Assembly: GCF_018982885.2 (NCBI RefSeq)
Contig: NZ_CP081848.1
Span: 2,542,001 to 2,606,000, forward strand
Direction of reading: 5' to 3'
DNA: 64,000 bases
DNA from: Polymorphobacter megasporae
Lineage (GTDB): Bacteria > Pseudomonadota > Alphaproteobacteria > Sphingomonadales > Sphingomonadaceae
Shown piece by piece: positions 56,379 through 64,000 of the stretch. The position numbers and the translations under genes are program-made. The notes under the pieces were generated by a model. It searched no databases. It saw only the letters and a program-made list of their open reading frames with translations, and had not been told where the DNA came from. The first letter of the stretch is position 1; each line of letters opens with the position of its first letter.

Positions 56379-56990
56379 TTACTTTTGGTTGAGATGCGCC
56401 CCGATCAGCATCTCGGCCGTCTCGACGAGGGTGGAGGAGGGGCCCTGCGATCCCGACGTGTGGCGGCTACTGCTCGCACCTTCGATCAGCAGCATCAGAC
56501 CGTCAGCAAGCCCATCTGGGTTTTTCAACGAAAGGCGCCGGGTCAGATCACCGAGCCGCTTGCGCGTCGCTGCCTTGCAGTCGTCGGTAATCATCCGTGA
56601 CGGATGCGTCGAGTCGGGAAACTCGACCGCGGCGTTGGTCGCCGCACAGCCGCGATAGTCTGGCGCGGCGATTTCGTCGGCGAAGTCGGCCATGTGCGCG
56701 CGGAGCTCGGCGAGGGGATCGTCGGCGTAGCGGGTGGCAATCGCATCCCAGCGGGCGTTGCCATCCTCGATTTGCCGCTGCAGGCAAACAACGATGAGAT
56801 CGTCCTTCGACGCATAGCTGCGGTAAAGCGTCGGCTTCGTGACGCCGGTTTCGTGGACGATTTCGTCGACGCCAACCGCGCGAATTCCTCGCGTATAGAA
56901 CAGGTTGGTTGCTGTCTCGCATAGCCGGTCGGCTGCCGATCGACGCGTCGACGGCGCCACTGATTCCGAACCGGCTTTTTGCACTGACAC
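56379..56990 (-). CDS. TetR family regulator, divergent from the RND efflux operon
   Basis: A 203-residue regulator with a GTG start and weak ribosome site. DNA-binding part: ADRLCETATNLFYTRGIRAVGVDEIVHETGVTKPTLYRSYASKDDL. The ligand domain has a GCAATNAAVEFPD segment. It starts 133 bases from the divergent gene at 57123, and a perfect palindrome lies between them. It most likely represses the efflux operon and itself. Confidence 0.88.
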   Translation of the reverse strand: MSVQKAGSESVAPSTRRSAADRLCETATNLFYTRGIRAVGVDEIVHETGVTKPTLYRSYASKDDLIVVCLQRQIEDGNARWDAIATRYADDPLAELRAHMADFADEIAAPDYRGCAATNAAVEFPDSTHPSRMITDDCKAATRKRLGDLTRRLSLKNPDGLADGLMLLIEGASSSRHTSGSQGPSSTLVETAEMLIGAHLNQK

Positions 56991-57049
56991 TTTTTCTTTG
57001 CCTTCCGTTGCGCCTCATTCCCCAACAAGCGCTTGATCTCAATGTAACC

Positions 57050-57081
57050 GACCGGTACGTAACGTCAAGCACGTACCGGTC
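57050..57081. promoter_or_regulatory. Perfect inverted-repeat operator between TetR and RND efflux operon
   Basis: Eleven-base arms GACCGGTACGT (57050-57060) and ACGTACCGGTC (57071-57081) with a ten-base spacer. It lies 42 bases before the first gene of the efflux operon and about 60 after the TetR start, in the position expected of its operator. Confidence 0.75.
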
Positions 57082-57122
57082 AGTCACTTTTCAGGCTGGA
57101 ACCTAGCGCGAGGACGATGAAC

Positions 57123-57503
57123 ATGGCCTTTCTGGAATTTGACGATAACGGCGTGGCGACGAATTTTGTTGCCAGCAACATTGCCCTGCCGATCGCAGTG
57201 TCGGCCTTCTCGCAGCTCGAATGGACCGTTGTGAGCCTCGCCAAGCGCGATCGGCTTTACCCCGTCACGCGTCCGCCGATCATCGAGAAGCTGCTGACGA
57301 TGCTCGTCGGCGAAGCCCGCGAACCCAGCCTCGCCAATCCGCGGCTTGAAACGCTGCGCCGCACGGTACTGGCGATCCGCCGCTGGGGTCGCGGGGTTCC
57401 CGGCGACATCGCCGCCGCGTTCGACGCCGCCGGCTTTAACCGCAGGCAACTCGAGATCCTCATCGATGTGATCTACGCCGACCGGGCGGAGCGCCTCGCA
57501 TGA
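57123..57503 (+). CDS. Small unknown protein translationally coupled to the RND adaptor
   Basis: A 126-residue protein; start at 57123 is chosen because AGGA is eight bases upstream, though ATG at 57117 is also in frame. Predicted helical, with FDDNGVATNFVASNIALPI early, and ending in IYADRAERLA; no signal peptide. It overlaps the adaptor gene by four bases (ATGA). I do not recognise the family. Coupling suggests a regulatory or cytoplasmic accessory role in efflux. Confidence 0.7.
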   Translation: MAFLEFDDNGVATNFVASNIALPIAVSAFSQLEWTVVSLAKRDRLYPVTRPPIIEKLLTMLVGEAREPSLANPRLETLRRTVLAIRRWGRGVPGDIAAAFDAAGFNRRQLEILIDVIYADRAERLA

Positions 57504-58762
57504 AGATGGCCGCTCCCGACTTCGCGCGGGCAATCGATATCGTCAGGCACCGGCACCGACGGACCGCGATTGCCGTCGCCCTCGCCTCGGTCGCGCTGAT
57601 CGGCCTCGGCGCGTCGAAGCTGATCGCGCATGACCCCGTCGTTGCAGCAGCCCCGCAGCCACCGGCGGTGACGGTCGCGCTGCCGGTGACCCGGCAGGTC
57701 GACGAGTGGGACGACTACATCGGCCGTTTCGCGCCGAGCAAGTCGGTCGAGATCCGCCCCCGCGTATCAGGTGCGCTGACCGGCATCTTCTTCAAGGACG
57801 GCGAGATCGTGAAGCAGGGTCAGCTCCTGTTCCGCATCGACCCGCGCCCGTTCGCCGCCGCGCTCGCCGAGGCCCGCGCCAAGGAAGCCAACGCGCTGTC
57901 GTCGGTCCAGCTGGCGAAAAGCGCGCTCGCCCGCGCCACCCGCTTGATTGCCGACGACGCCGTCTCCGCCGAGGAGATCGACACGCTTCGCGCCAACCTC
58001 CGCGCCGCCGAAGCCGCCGTCGGCGCGACCCAGGCTCAGGTCACCGCCCGCGCCCTCGACGTCGAGTTCACCGAGGTCCGCTCGCCGATCACCGGCCGCA
58101 TCTCCGATCGCCGCGCCGACATCGGCAACCTCGTCGCGGGCGGTGAGGCGTCGAGCGCGACCCTGCTCACCACCGTCTACGCGCTCGACCCGATCTACTT
58201 CACCTTCGACGGGTCGGAGGCGCTCTACCTCAAGGCGCGCCGCGACGGCGATGCCGCGAAAGACCGCGTCGAGATCCAGTTGCAGGACGAGAGCGGCTAC
58301 CGCTGGAAGGGCCGCATCGACTTCAGCGACAACCGCCTCGACCCCGGCGCGGGCACGATCCGCGGCCGCGCGATCATCGCCAACCCCGGCTATTTCCTCA
58401 CACCGGGAATGTTCGGCAACATGCGCCTCGCGAGCGGTGCGACGCGTGCGGCGCTGCTGATCCCCGACACCGCGATCGGCACCGATCAGGCGCGCAAAGT
58501 CGTCCAGATCGTCGGCAAGGACAATATCGTCGCGACCCGCGCGGTCGTCCTCGGGCCGGTCATCGACGGCCTCCGCATCGTCCGCAGCGGGCTCGCACCC
58601 GGCGACCGCGTCATCGTCGAGGGGGTGCAGAACGCCACCCCCGGCTCGCCGGTAACGCCGCGCACCGCATCGGCGGCGACGATCGCCAGCGCTGCACCGG
58701 TCCAGTCCCCCGACTCCGCCGCCCCGATCGCGGCGCAGGCGACCTTCTCCGCGACGCGCTAG
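57500..58762 (+). CDS. RND efflux periplasmic adaptor (MexE/AcrA-like)
   Basis: A 420-residue membrane fusion protein. The N-terminal helix (residues 22-42) is a signal anchor. Adaptor pattern: VEIRPRVSGALTGIFFKDGEIVKQGQLLFRID (lipoyl half), an alpha-hairpin, then FTEVRSPITGRISDRRADIGNLV and a beta-barrel with YFLTPGMFGNMRL. It links the RND pump with the channel encoded two genes on. It lacks an obvious lipobox, so it is anchored by the helix. Confidence 0.93.
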   Translation: MKMAAPDFARAIDIVRHRHRRTAIAVALASVALIGLGASKLIAHDPVVAAAPQPPAVTVALPVTRQVDEWDDYIGRFAPSKSVEIRPRVSGALTGIFFKDGEIVKQGQLLFRIDPRPFAAALAEARAKEANALSSVQLAKSALARATRLIADDAVSAEEIDTLRANLRAAEAAVGATQAQVTARALDVEFTEVRSPITGRISDRRADIGNLVAGGEASSATLLTTVYALDPIYFTFDGSEALYLKARRDGDAAKDRVEIQLQDESGYRWKGRIDFSDNRLDPGAGTIRGRAIIANPGYFLTPGMFGNMRLASGATRAALLIPDTAIGTDQARKVVQIVGKDNIVATRAVVLGPVIDGLRIVRSGLAPGDRVIVEGVQNATPGSPVTPRTASAATIASAAPVQSPDSAAPIAAQATFSATR

Positions 58763-58788
58763 CCTCCGGCTGCCAGGACCCGATCCCA

Positions 58789-61700
58789 ATGAACTTCTCG
58801 CGCTTCTTCATCACCCGGCCGATCTTTGCCGCGGTGCTGGCCATCGTCATCGTCATCGTCGGGCTGGCGGCGTATTTCCGGCTGCCGATTTCGCAATATC
58901 CCGACATCGTCCCGCCGACGGTGACGGTGACGGCGAACTATCCGGGCGCGACTGCAGAAGTCGTCGCCGACACCGTCGCCGCGCCGATCGAGCAGGAGAT
59001 CAACGGCGTCGACAACATGCTGTACCAGTCGTCGCAGTCGACCGGCGACGGCCGGCTGGTCATCACCGTGACCTTCAAGATCGGCACCAACCTCGATGCT
59101 GCGCAGGTCCTCGTCCAGAACCGCGTCGCCATCGCCGAGCCGCGCCTGCCCGAGGACGTCCGTCGCCTCGGCATCGTCACGCAAAAGACCTCGCCCGACT
59201 TCCTGATGGTCATCAACCTGATCTCCCCCGACAAGTCGCTCGATCGCAGCTACGTCTCCAACTACGCGCTGACCCAAGTCCGGGACCGGCTGGCCCGCGT
59301 CGACGGCGTCGGTGACGTCCGGCTGTTCGGGGCCCGCGATTACGGCATGCGGGTGTGGATCAACCCCGGCAAGGCCGCCTCGCTCGACCTCACCGCGGGC
59401 GAGATCGTCGCCGCGCTGCGCGCCCAGAACGTTCAGGTTTCCGCCGGCACGCTCGGCCAGCCGCCCTATGACCGTGGGAACGCTTTTCAGCTCAACGTCG
59501 AGACGCAGGGCCGCCTGACCGACCCGGCGCAGTTCGCCAACATCGTCATCCGCACCGACGCCAGCGGGCGCCAGACCCGCGTCTCGGACGTCGCCCGCGT
59601 CGAGCTCGGCGCGCAGGATTACGGGACCAACACCTATTTGAGCGGGCAAGAGTCGCTGATCATCGCGGTCTTCCAGCGCCCCGGTTCGAACGCCCTCGCC
59701 GCCGCCGACGGGATCAACGCCGAGTTGAAGACGATGTCGGCGCGCTTCCCCAAGGGCCTCGAATACCGCGTCATCTACAACCCGACGGCGTTCATCAGCC
59801 AGTCGATCGACGCCGTGAAGCATACCCTGCTCGAGGCGATCTTCCTCGTCGTACTCGTCATCCTCGTCTTCCTGCAGAGCTGGCGCGCGGCGATCATCCC
59901 GATCATCGCAATCCCGGTGTCGCTGATCGGCAGCTTCACGATGCTGTCGGTGCTCGGCTACAGCCTCAACAACCTGTCACTGTTCGGCTTGGTGCTGGCG
60001 ATCGGCATCGTCGTCGACGACGCGATCGTCGTCGTCGAGAACGTAGAGCGCAACCTCGAGCGCGGCCTGTCCCCGCTCGACGCCGCGCGCACCTCGATGG
60101 ACGAAGTCGCGGTCGCGCTCGTCGCCATCGTCCTCGTCCTGTGCGCAGTGTTCGTGCCGACGGTGTTCCTGACCGGCATCTCGGGCGAGTTCTACCGCCA
60201 GTTCGCCGTCACCATCACCACCGCCACGGTCATCTCGCTGCTGCTTTCGCTGACCCTGTCCCCCGCGCTGGCGGCGCTGCTGCTGCGCGGCAAGCACGCC
60301 GACGCCTCGGGACTCCACGGCTGGCGGCGGATCGGGCACAATGCCGGTGCCGCCTTCAACCGCGGCTTCGACAAGCTCAGCGACGCCTATGCCGGAATGA
60401 CCCGCGCCCTCGTCCAGCGCCCGGTGTCGATGTTCGTCGCCTATGCGACGCTGATCGCGCTGACCGTCGGCGCGTTCACCTACACCCCGACCGGCTTCAT
60501 CCCGGCGCAGGACCAGGGTTACTTCCTGACGATCGTCCAGCTGCCGCCGGGCGCATCGCTGGCGCGGACCGACGCCGTCCTGCGCAAGGTCGCCGCGCGG
60601 ATCATCCCGCTCAAGGGCGTCCTCGGCTCAGTCATGCTCGCGGGCTTCGACGGCCCGTCGCAGACCTCGGCACCGAACTCCGCCGCCGCGTACATCCCGC
60701 TCAAGTCGTTCGAGGAGCGCGCCAAGCTCGGCGTCACCCTCCAGAGCATCATGGCCGAGGCGCAGGCGAAGATCGCCGACATCGACGAGGCTCGCCTGCT
60801 CGTCGTGCCGCCGCCGCTGATCCAGGGGATCGGCTCGGCGGGCGGCTACCGGATCATGGTCGAGGACCATGGCGGCCACGGCTATGCCGCGCTCGGCAAG
60901 GTCTCGTTCGGGCTGATCGGCAAGGCCAACGCCACCAAGGGGCTCGCGCAGGTTTACAGCTTCTTCGATACCGGCACGCCGAGCGTCTTCGCCGACATCA
61001 ACCGCGCCAAGGCCGATCTGCTCGGCGTCCCCCCGGCACGGGTGTTCGAGGCGCTCCAGGTCTATCTCGGCTCGGCGTTCGTCAACGACTTCAACCTGCT
61101 CGGCCGGACGTACCGCGTCACCGCGCAGGCCGACGCGCCGTTCCGCAACACCGTCGCCGACATCGCCAACCTCAAGACCCGCTCGAACTCGGGGGCGATG
61201 GTCCCGCTCGGCGCGGTCGCCAACTTCCACGACAAGACCGGGCCGTACCGCGTCACGCGTTATAACCTGTTCCCCGCAGTCGAGGTCGACGGCGACACCG
61301 CCCCGGGCTTCTCGTCGGGCCAGTCGCTCGCCGCGATGGAGCATCTCGCCGCGACGACGCTGCCCGCCGATTATCAGACGTCGTGGACCGGCATCGCCTT
61401 CCAGCAAAAGGCGGCCGGGTCGACCGCCGCGCTCGTCTTCGGGCTCGCGGTGGTGTTCGTCTTCCTCGTGCTGGCGGCGCAGTACGAGAGCCTGACGCTG
61501 CCGCTGGCGATCATCCTGATCGTGCCGATGTGCCTCCTCGCGGCGATGGTCGGGGTGAACCTGCGGGGGATGGACAACAACGTCCTGACCCAGATCGGCC
61601 TCGTCGTGCTGATCGCGCTCGCCGCCAAGAACGCGATCCTGATCGTCGAGTTCGCCCGGCAGGCGGAGGAGATCGACGGCCTCTCGCCCGTCGAGGCCGC

Positions 61701-61965
61701 CGTCCGTGCCGCCCGCGACAGGCTCCGCCCGATCCTGATGACGTCGTTCGCCTTCATCCTCGGCGCGCTGCCGCTGGTGCTCGCGACCGGAGCCGGAGCC
61801 GAGTTGCGGCAGGCGCTGGGCACCGCGGTGTTCTTCGGGATGATCGGCGTCACCGGCTTCGGACTGGTCTTCACCCCGACCTTCTACGTCGTCTGCCGCG
61901 CGCTGTCGGGCTGGCGTCCCAGCCCGCGCACGACCGGGACCGCCGCGCTCCAGCCGGCCGAATAG
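58789..61965 (+). CDS. RND family efflux pump (HAE-1 type, MexF-like)
   Basis: A 1,058-residue proton-driven pump with twelve membrane helices and two large periplasmic loops. It begins MNFSRFFITRPIFAAVLAIVI, has PISQYPDIVPPTVTVTANYPGA and, in helix 4, GIVVDDAIVVVENVERNLERG with the adjacent Asp pair needed for proton transfer. HAE-1 pumps export hydrophobic drugs, dyes and aromatic compounds. It follows the adaptor closely. Closest to the MexF/OqxB branch by motif, but specificity unknown. Confidence 0.93.
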   Translation: MNFSRFFITRPIFAAVLAIVIVIVGLAAYFRLPISQYPDIVPPTVTVTANYPGATAEVVADTVAAPIEQEINGVDNMLYQSSQSTGDGRLVITVTFKIGTNLDAAQVLVQNRVAIAEPRLPEDVRRLGIVTQKTSPDFLMVINLISPDKSLDRSYVSNYALTQVRDRLARVDGVGDVRLFGARDYGMRVWINPGKAASLDLTAGEIVAALRAQNVQVSAGTLGQPPYDRGNAFQLNVETQGRLTDPAQFANIVIRTDASGRQTRVSDVARVELGAQDYGTNTYLSGQESLIIAVFQRPGSNALAAADGINAELKTMSARFPKGLEYRVIYNPTAFISQSIDAVKHTLLEAIFLVVLVILVFLQSWRAAIIPIIAIPVSLIGSFTMLSVLGYSLNNLSLFGLVLAIGIVVDDAIVVVENVERNLERGLSPLDAARTSMDEVAVALVAIVLVLCAVFVPTVFLTGISGEFYRQFAVTITTATVISLLLSLTLSPALAALLLRGKHADASGLHGWRRIGHNAGAAFNRGFDKLSDAYAGMTRALVQRPVSMFVAYATLIALTVGAFTYTPTGFIPAQDQGYFLTIVQLPPGASLARTDAVLRKVAARIIPLKGVLGSVMLAGFDGPSQTSAPNSAAAYIPLKSFEERAKLGVTLQSIMAEAQAKIADIDEARLLVVPPPLIQGIGSAGGYRIMVEDHGGHGYAALGKVSFGLIGKANATKGLAQVYSFFDTGTPSVFADINRAKADLLGVPPARVFEALQVYLGSAFVNDFNLLGRTYRVTAQADAPFRNTVADIANLKTRSNSGAMVPLGAVANFHDKTGPYRVTRYNLFPAVEVDGDTAPGFSSGQSLAAMEHLAATTLPADYQTSWTGIAFQQKAAGSTAALVFGLAVVFVFLVLAAQYESLTLPLAIILIVPMCLLAAMVGVNLRGMDNNVLTQIGLVVLIALAAKNAILIVEFARQAEEIDGLSPVEAAVRAARDRLRPILMTSFAFILGALPLVLATGAGAELRQALGTAVFFGMIGVTGFGLVFTPTFYVVCRALSGWRPSPRTTGTAALQPAE

Positions 61966-61975
61966 GACCATGACG

Positions 61976-63427
61976 ATGCATCGCGCCCTCAGCCTCACCC
62001 TCCTGCTCGCGCTCGCCGCGTGCAAGGTCGGCCCCAACTACGTCCACCCTGAAGCGATCTCGAGCACCGCGCCGCCGTTTATCGGCAGCACGACGGCGGC
62101 GGTGTCGAGCACCGACCAGCCCGACGGCGACTGGTGGCGGCTGTATCAGGATTCGGTCCTCGACGGCCTCGTCGCCGACGCGCTGCGTGCGAACAAGGAC
62201 ATCGCGGTCGCCACCGCCAACCTCGACAAGGCGCGATCGGCACTGCGCGCGGTCCGTGGCGACCGCTTCCCGACCGCCAGCCTCGACGCGCAAGGCGGCT
62301 ACCAGCGTCTCCCCGCGAGCCAGACATTGCCGGGCAGCAGCCGCAGCGGCAGCACCGTCGATGGCGGCTTCAGCGTCGCCTACGAGGTCGACCTGTTCGG
62401 GCGTATCGCGCGCGGCGTCGAGGCAGCGCGCGGCGATGTCGCCGCCGCCGACGCCGACCGTGACGCCGTCCGTGTCGCCATCGTCGCCGAGACCGCGCGC
62501 GCCTATGCCGACCTCGGCTCGCTCGCCGAGCGCATCCGAGTCGCCAAGCGCACCGTCGAGCTCGTCGACCAGAGCGTCCAGCTGACCGCGAAGCGCTATG
62601 AGGCCGGGCGCGCCACCCGGCTCGATACCTCGCGCGCCGCAACCCTCCGCGACCAGGTCCGCGCCACCGTCCCGCCGCTCGAAGCCGAGCGCGAGGCGGC
62701 GCTGTTCAGCCTCGCGACGCTGACCGGGCGCACCCCGCGCGACCTGCCCGCCACGGTCGGCACGACCGCCGCCATCCTCCGCCTCGACCGCCCGCTCCCC
62801 GTCGGCGACGGCCGCGCCCTGCTCGCGCGCCGCCCCGACGTCCGCGCCGCCGAGCGCCGCCTCGCCGCCCAGACCGCGCGGATCGGGGTCGCCACCGCCG
62901 ACCTCTACCCGACGATCACGCTCGGCGGCTCGGCCGGGTCGACCAGCACCGGCCTCGGCAACGCGCTGACCGGCAGCGCCTTCCGCTTTTTCACCGGTGG
63001 GCTGCTGTCGTGGAACTTCCTCAACCAGGAGACCGCCCGCGCGCGCATCGCCGGCGCCCGCGCCGACACCGCGGGGGCGCTCGCGACCTTCGACAAGACC
63101 GTGCTGCAGGCGTTGCAGGAGACCGAGACCGCGCTGTCGGCGTTCACCCACGAGCTGGATCGGCGGCAGGCGCTTGCCGATGCGCGGACCGAGGCGGCGA
63201 CCGCGGTTCGCATCGTCCGCGCCCAGCTCCGCGAAGGCCGCGTCGACTCGCTCAGCCTGATCGATGCCGAGCGCACCTTTTCCGACACCGAGGCGGCACT
63301 GGCCGCGTCCGACGCCCGCGTCGTTACCGCGCAGGTCGACCTATTCCGCGCGCTCGGCGGGGGCTGGCAGCAGGATGCCCATACGCGTGTGACGCGAGGC
63401 GAAGTCTCGGATCGCGTCGGATCATGA
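61976..63427 (+). CDS. Outer-membrane efflux lipoprotein of the RND system
   Basis: A 483-residue channel protein. Start at 61976 is favoured by AGGA eight bases upstream; ATG at 61970 is alternative. The signal peptide ends in lipobox LAAC. VGPNYVHPE, DWWRLYQDSVLDGLV and ARRPDVRAAERRLAAQTARIGV match OprM/NodT proteins. Two coiled-coil repeats follow. It completes the tripartite RND system. Confidence 0.92.
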   Translation: MHRALSLTLLLALAACKVGPNYVHPEAISSTAPPFIGSTTAAVSSTDQPDGDWWRLYQDSVLDGLVADALRANKDIAVATANLDKARSALRAVRGDRFPTASLDAQGGYQRLPASQTLPGSSRSGSTVDGGFSVAYEVDLFGRIARGVEAARGDVAAADADRDAVRVAIVAETARAYADLGSLAERIRVAKRTVELVDQSVQLTAKRYEAGRATRLDTSRAATLRDQVRATVPPLEAEREAALFSLATLTGRTPRDLPATVGTTAAILRLDRPLPVGDGRALLARRPDVRAAERRLAAQTARIGVATADLYPTITLGGSAGSTSTGLGNALTGSAFRFFTGGLLSWNFLNQETARARIAGARADTAGALATFDKTVLQALQETETALSAFTHELDRRQALADARTEAATAVRIVRAQLREGRVDSLSLIDAERTFSDTEAALAASDARVVTAQVDLFRALGGGWQQDAHTRVTRGEVSDRVGS

Positions 63428-63630
63428 CGCACTCGCAGTACAGTCGCTCTCCGTAATTTCGTAGTCAGCCTTGCTCATCCGTTTCGTAATCTAACGGGAA
63501 GAAGGAATTTGTGGCTTAGACCGCTGAACGCGCGGTGGCCTGACCCACGAGTAACCCAAATCGGCTGGACTTCGAACGTTACAGGCACCGCGTAATTCGC
63601 TCGCGGCAGATGCATGCGCAGGATAATTCC

Positions 63631-64000
63631 ATGGTACAAGTTTCGAAGGTTCTGAGCTGGCCGGTTGTCGCTCTGCTCGCCGTGACATGCACCGGGACGC
63701 TGTCAGCGCAAACGACGCCCGGCGACCCTAGTTTTGAGAGCGTCGGCGACGATCGACGCGCGATCCAGACACTGCTCGACACCTATACCAAGGCGGTGAG
63801 CACGAAAGACCAGGCGCTGTTCGAGACACTGCTACTCAATAAAGCGATATCCTTCTCCGATGCGGACAGCGCGGTGCGGCGCGGCTCGGTCGATGGCGGA
63901 ACGCATAATTACGGAGCGTTCCGAAAGGGCGTGTTCGAAGGCGCCCCGTTCCGGCAGGCGTTCAAGGACGTCAAGATTTTGCAGGCCGGCCCGCTGGCGC
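63631..64000 (+). CDS. Exported NTF2/SnoaL-like protein, 3' truncated by window
   Basis: An open frame from an ATG eight bases after AGGA runs to the window edge (123 codons, no stop). The first 27 residues are a signal peptide (ending LSAQ). The rest has DDRRAIQTLLDTYTKAVSTKD and FETLLLNKAISFSDAD, the NTF2-like pattern of nuclear-transport-factor-2/lumazine-binding-like proteins. Function unknown. It is 200 bases from the RND channel, with nothing else apparent between them. Confidence 0.75.
   Translation, partial: MVQVSKVLSWPVVALLAVTCTGTLSAQTTPGDPSFESVGDDRRAIQTLLDTYTKAVSTKDQALFETLLLNKAISFSDADSAVRRGSVDGGTHNYGAFRKGVFEGAPFRQAFKDVKILQAGPLA

Noticed and set aside
60628-62037. Antisense open frame opposite the RND pump
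   Set aside because: Arg/Asp/Gly-rich shadow of a well conserved pump.

Overview
The window is high-GC, densely packed bacterial chromosome that most resembles a sphingomonad (Alphaproteobacteria, order Sphingomonadales). Supporting signs are several long TonB-dependent receptors, a PEP-CTERM protein, LigA/LigB/LigM-type lignin-aromatic enzymes, a likely EcfG-type promoter before a stress operon, and periplasmic glycosidases. No rRNA, tRNA, CRISPR array, transposase or integrase was seen. Genes are tightly spaced, mostly with 1-17 base overlaps, and no gap exceeds 300 bases.

Layout. (1) 0-6.5 kb: the 3' end of a GH92 alpha-mannosidase, a long inverted repeat, two glutamine-amidotransferase-like genes around an exported M20 peptidase, an MFS exporter and a small PEP-CTERM protein. 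(2) 6.7-16.4 kb: an eleven-gene type II secretion operon in the order E-F-G-H-I-J-L-M-C-D-K. It is followed at once by an S53 (sedolisin) protease with a signal peptide and tandem hairpins; the protease is the obvious candidate cargo. (3) 18.6-25.4 kb: a beta-propeller protein and a glycan-degrading group (GH3 with a PA14-like insert, a CE1-like esterase, GH27 with a C-terminal NPCBM-like region). (4) 25.6-28.2 kb: a three-gene stress-type operon (SRPBCC, zinc alcohol dehydrogenase, SDR).

(5) 28.3-43.7 kb: aromatic catabolism built around tetrahydrofolate-linked O-demethylation and protocatechuate-type ring cleavage. Divergent units carry metF-purU-MFS (minus) and hydrolase-ligM (plus). A seven-gene minus-strand run holds a MetE-like protein, a TPP decarboxylase, a TonB receptor, LigA, LigB, an NTF2-like protein and an IclR regulator. 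Upstream of it lie a possibly Tat-exported amidohydrolase and a LysR regulator. LigM would demethylate a methoxylated aromatic acid, MetF and PurU would return the methyl group to the one-carbon pool as formate, and LigAB would open the ring. The later 4,5-cleavage enzymes (LigC, I, U, J, K) are absent, so they must lie elsewhere.

(6) 43.8-51.5 kb: a second, less familiar catabolic operon divergent from the LysR gene: TonB receptor, class A flavin monooxygenase, type I extradiol dioxygenase, DUF1100/Ayg1-like hydrolase, small membrane protein, cupin and FAH-family hydrolase. The order suggests uptake, hydroxylation, meta cleavage and hydrolytic C-C cleavage of a larger phenolic, perhaps a flavonoid or polyketide-like ring. 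The substrate is inferred, and this is the best candidate for an undescribed pathway.

(7) 51.5-63.4 kb: two drug-efflux loci, an EmrAB/NodT-like system with a TetR gene and an RND tripartite system preceded by a divergent TetR gene and a perfect inverted-repeat operator. The window ends inside a secreted NTF2-like protein.
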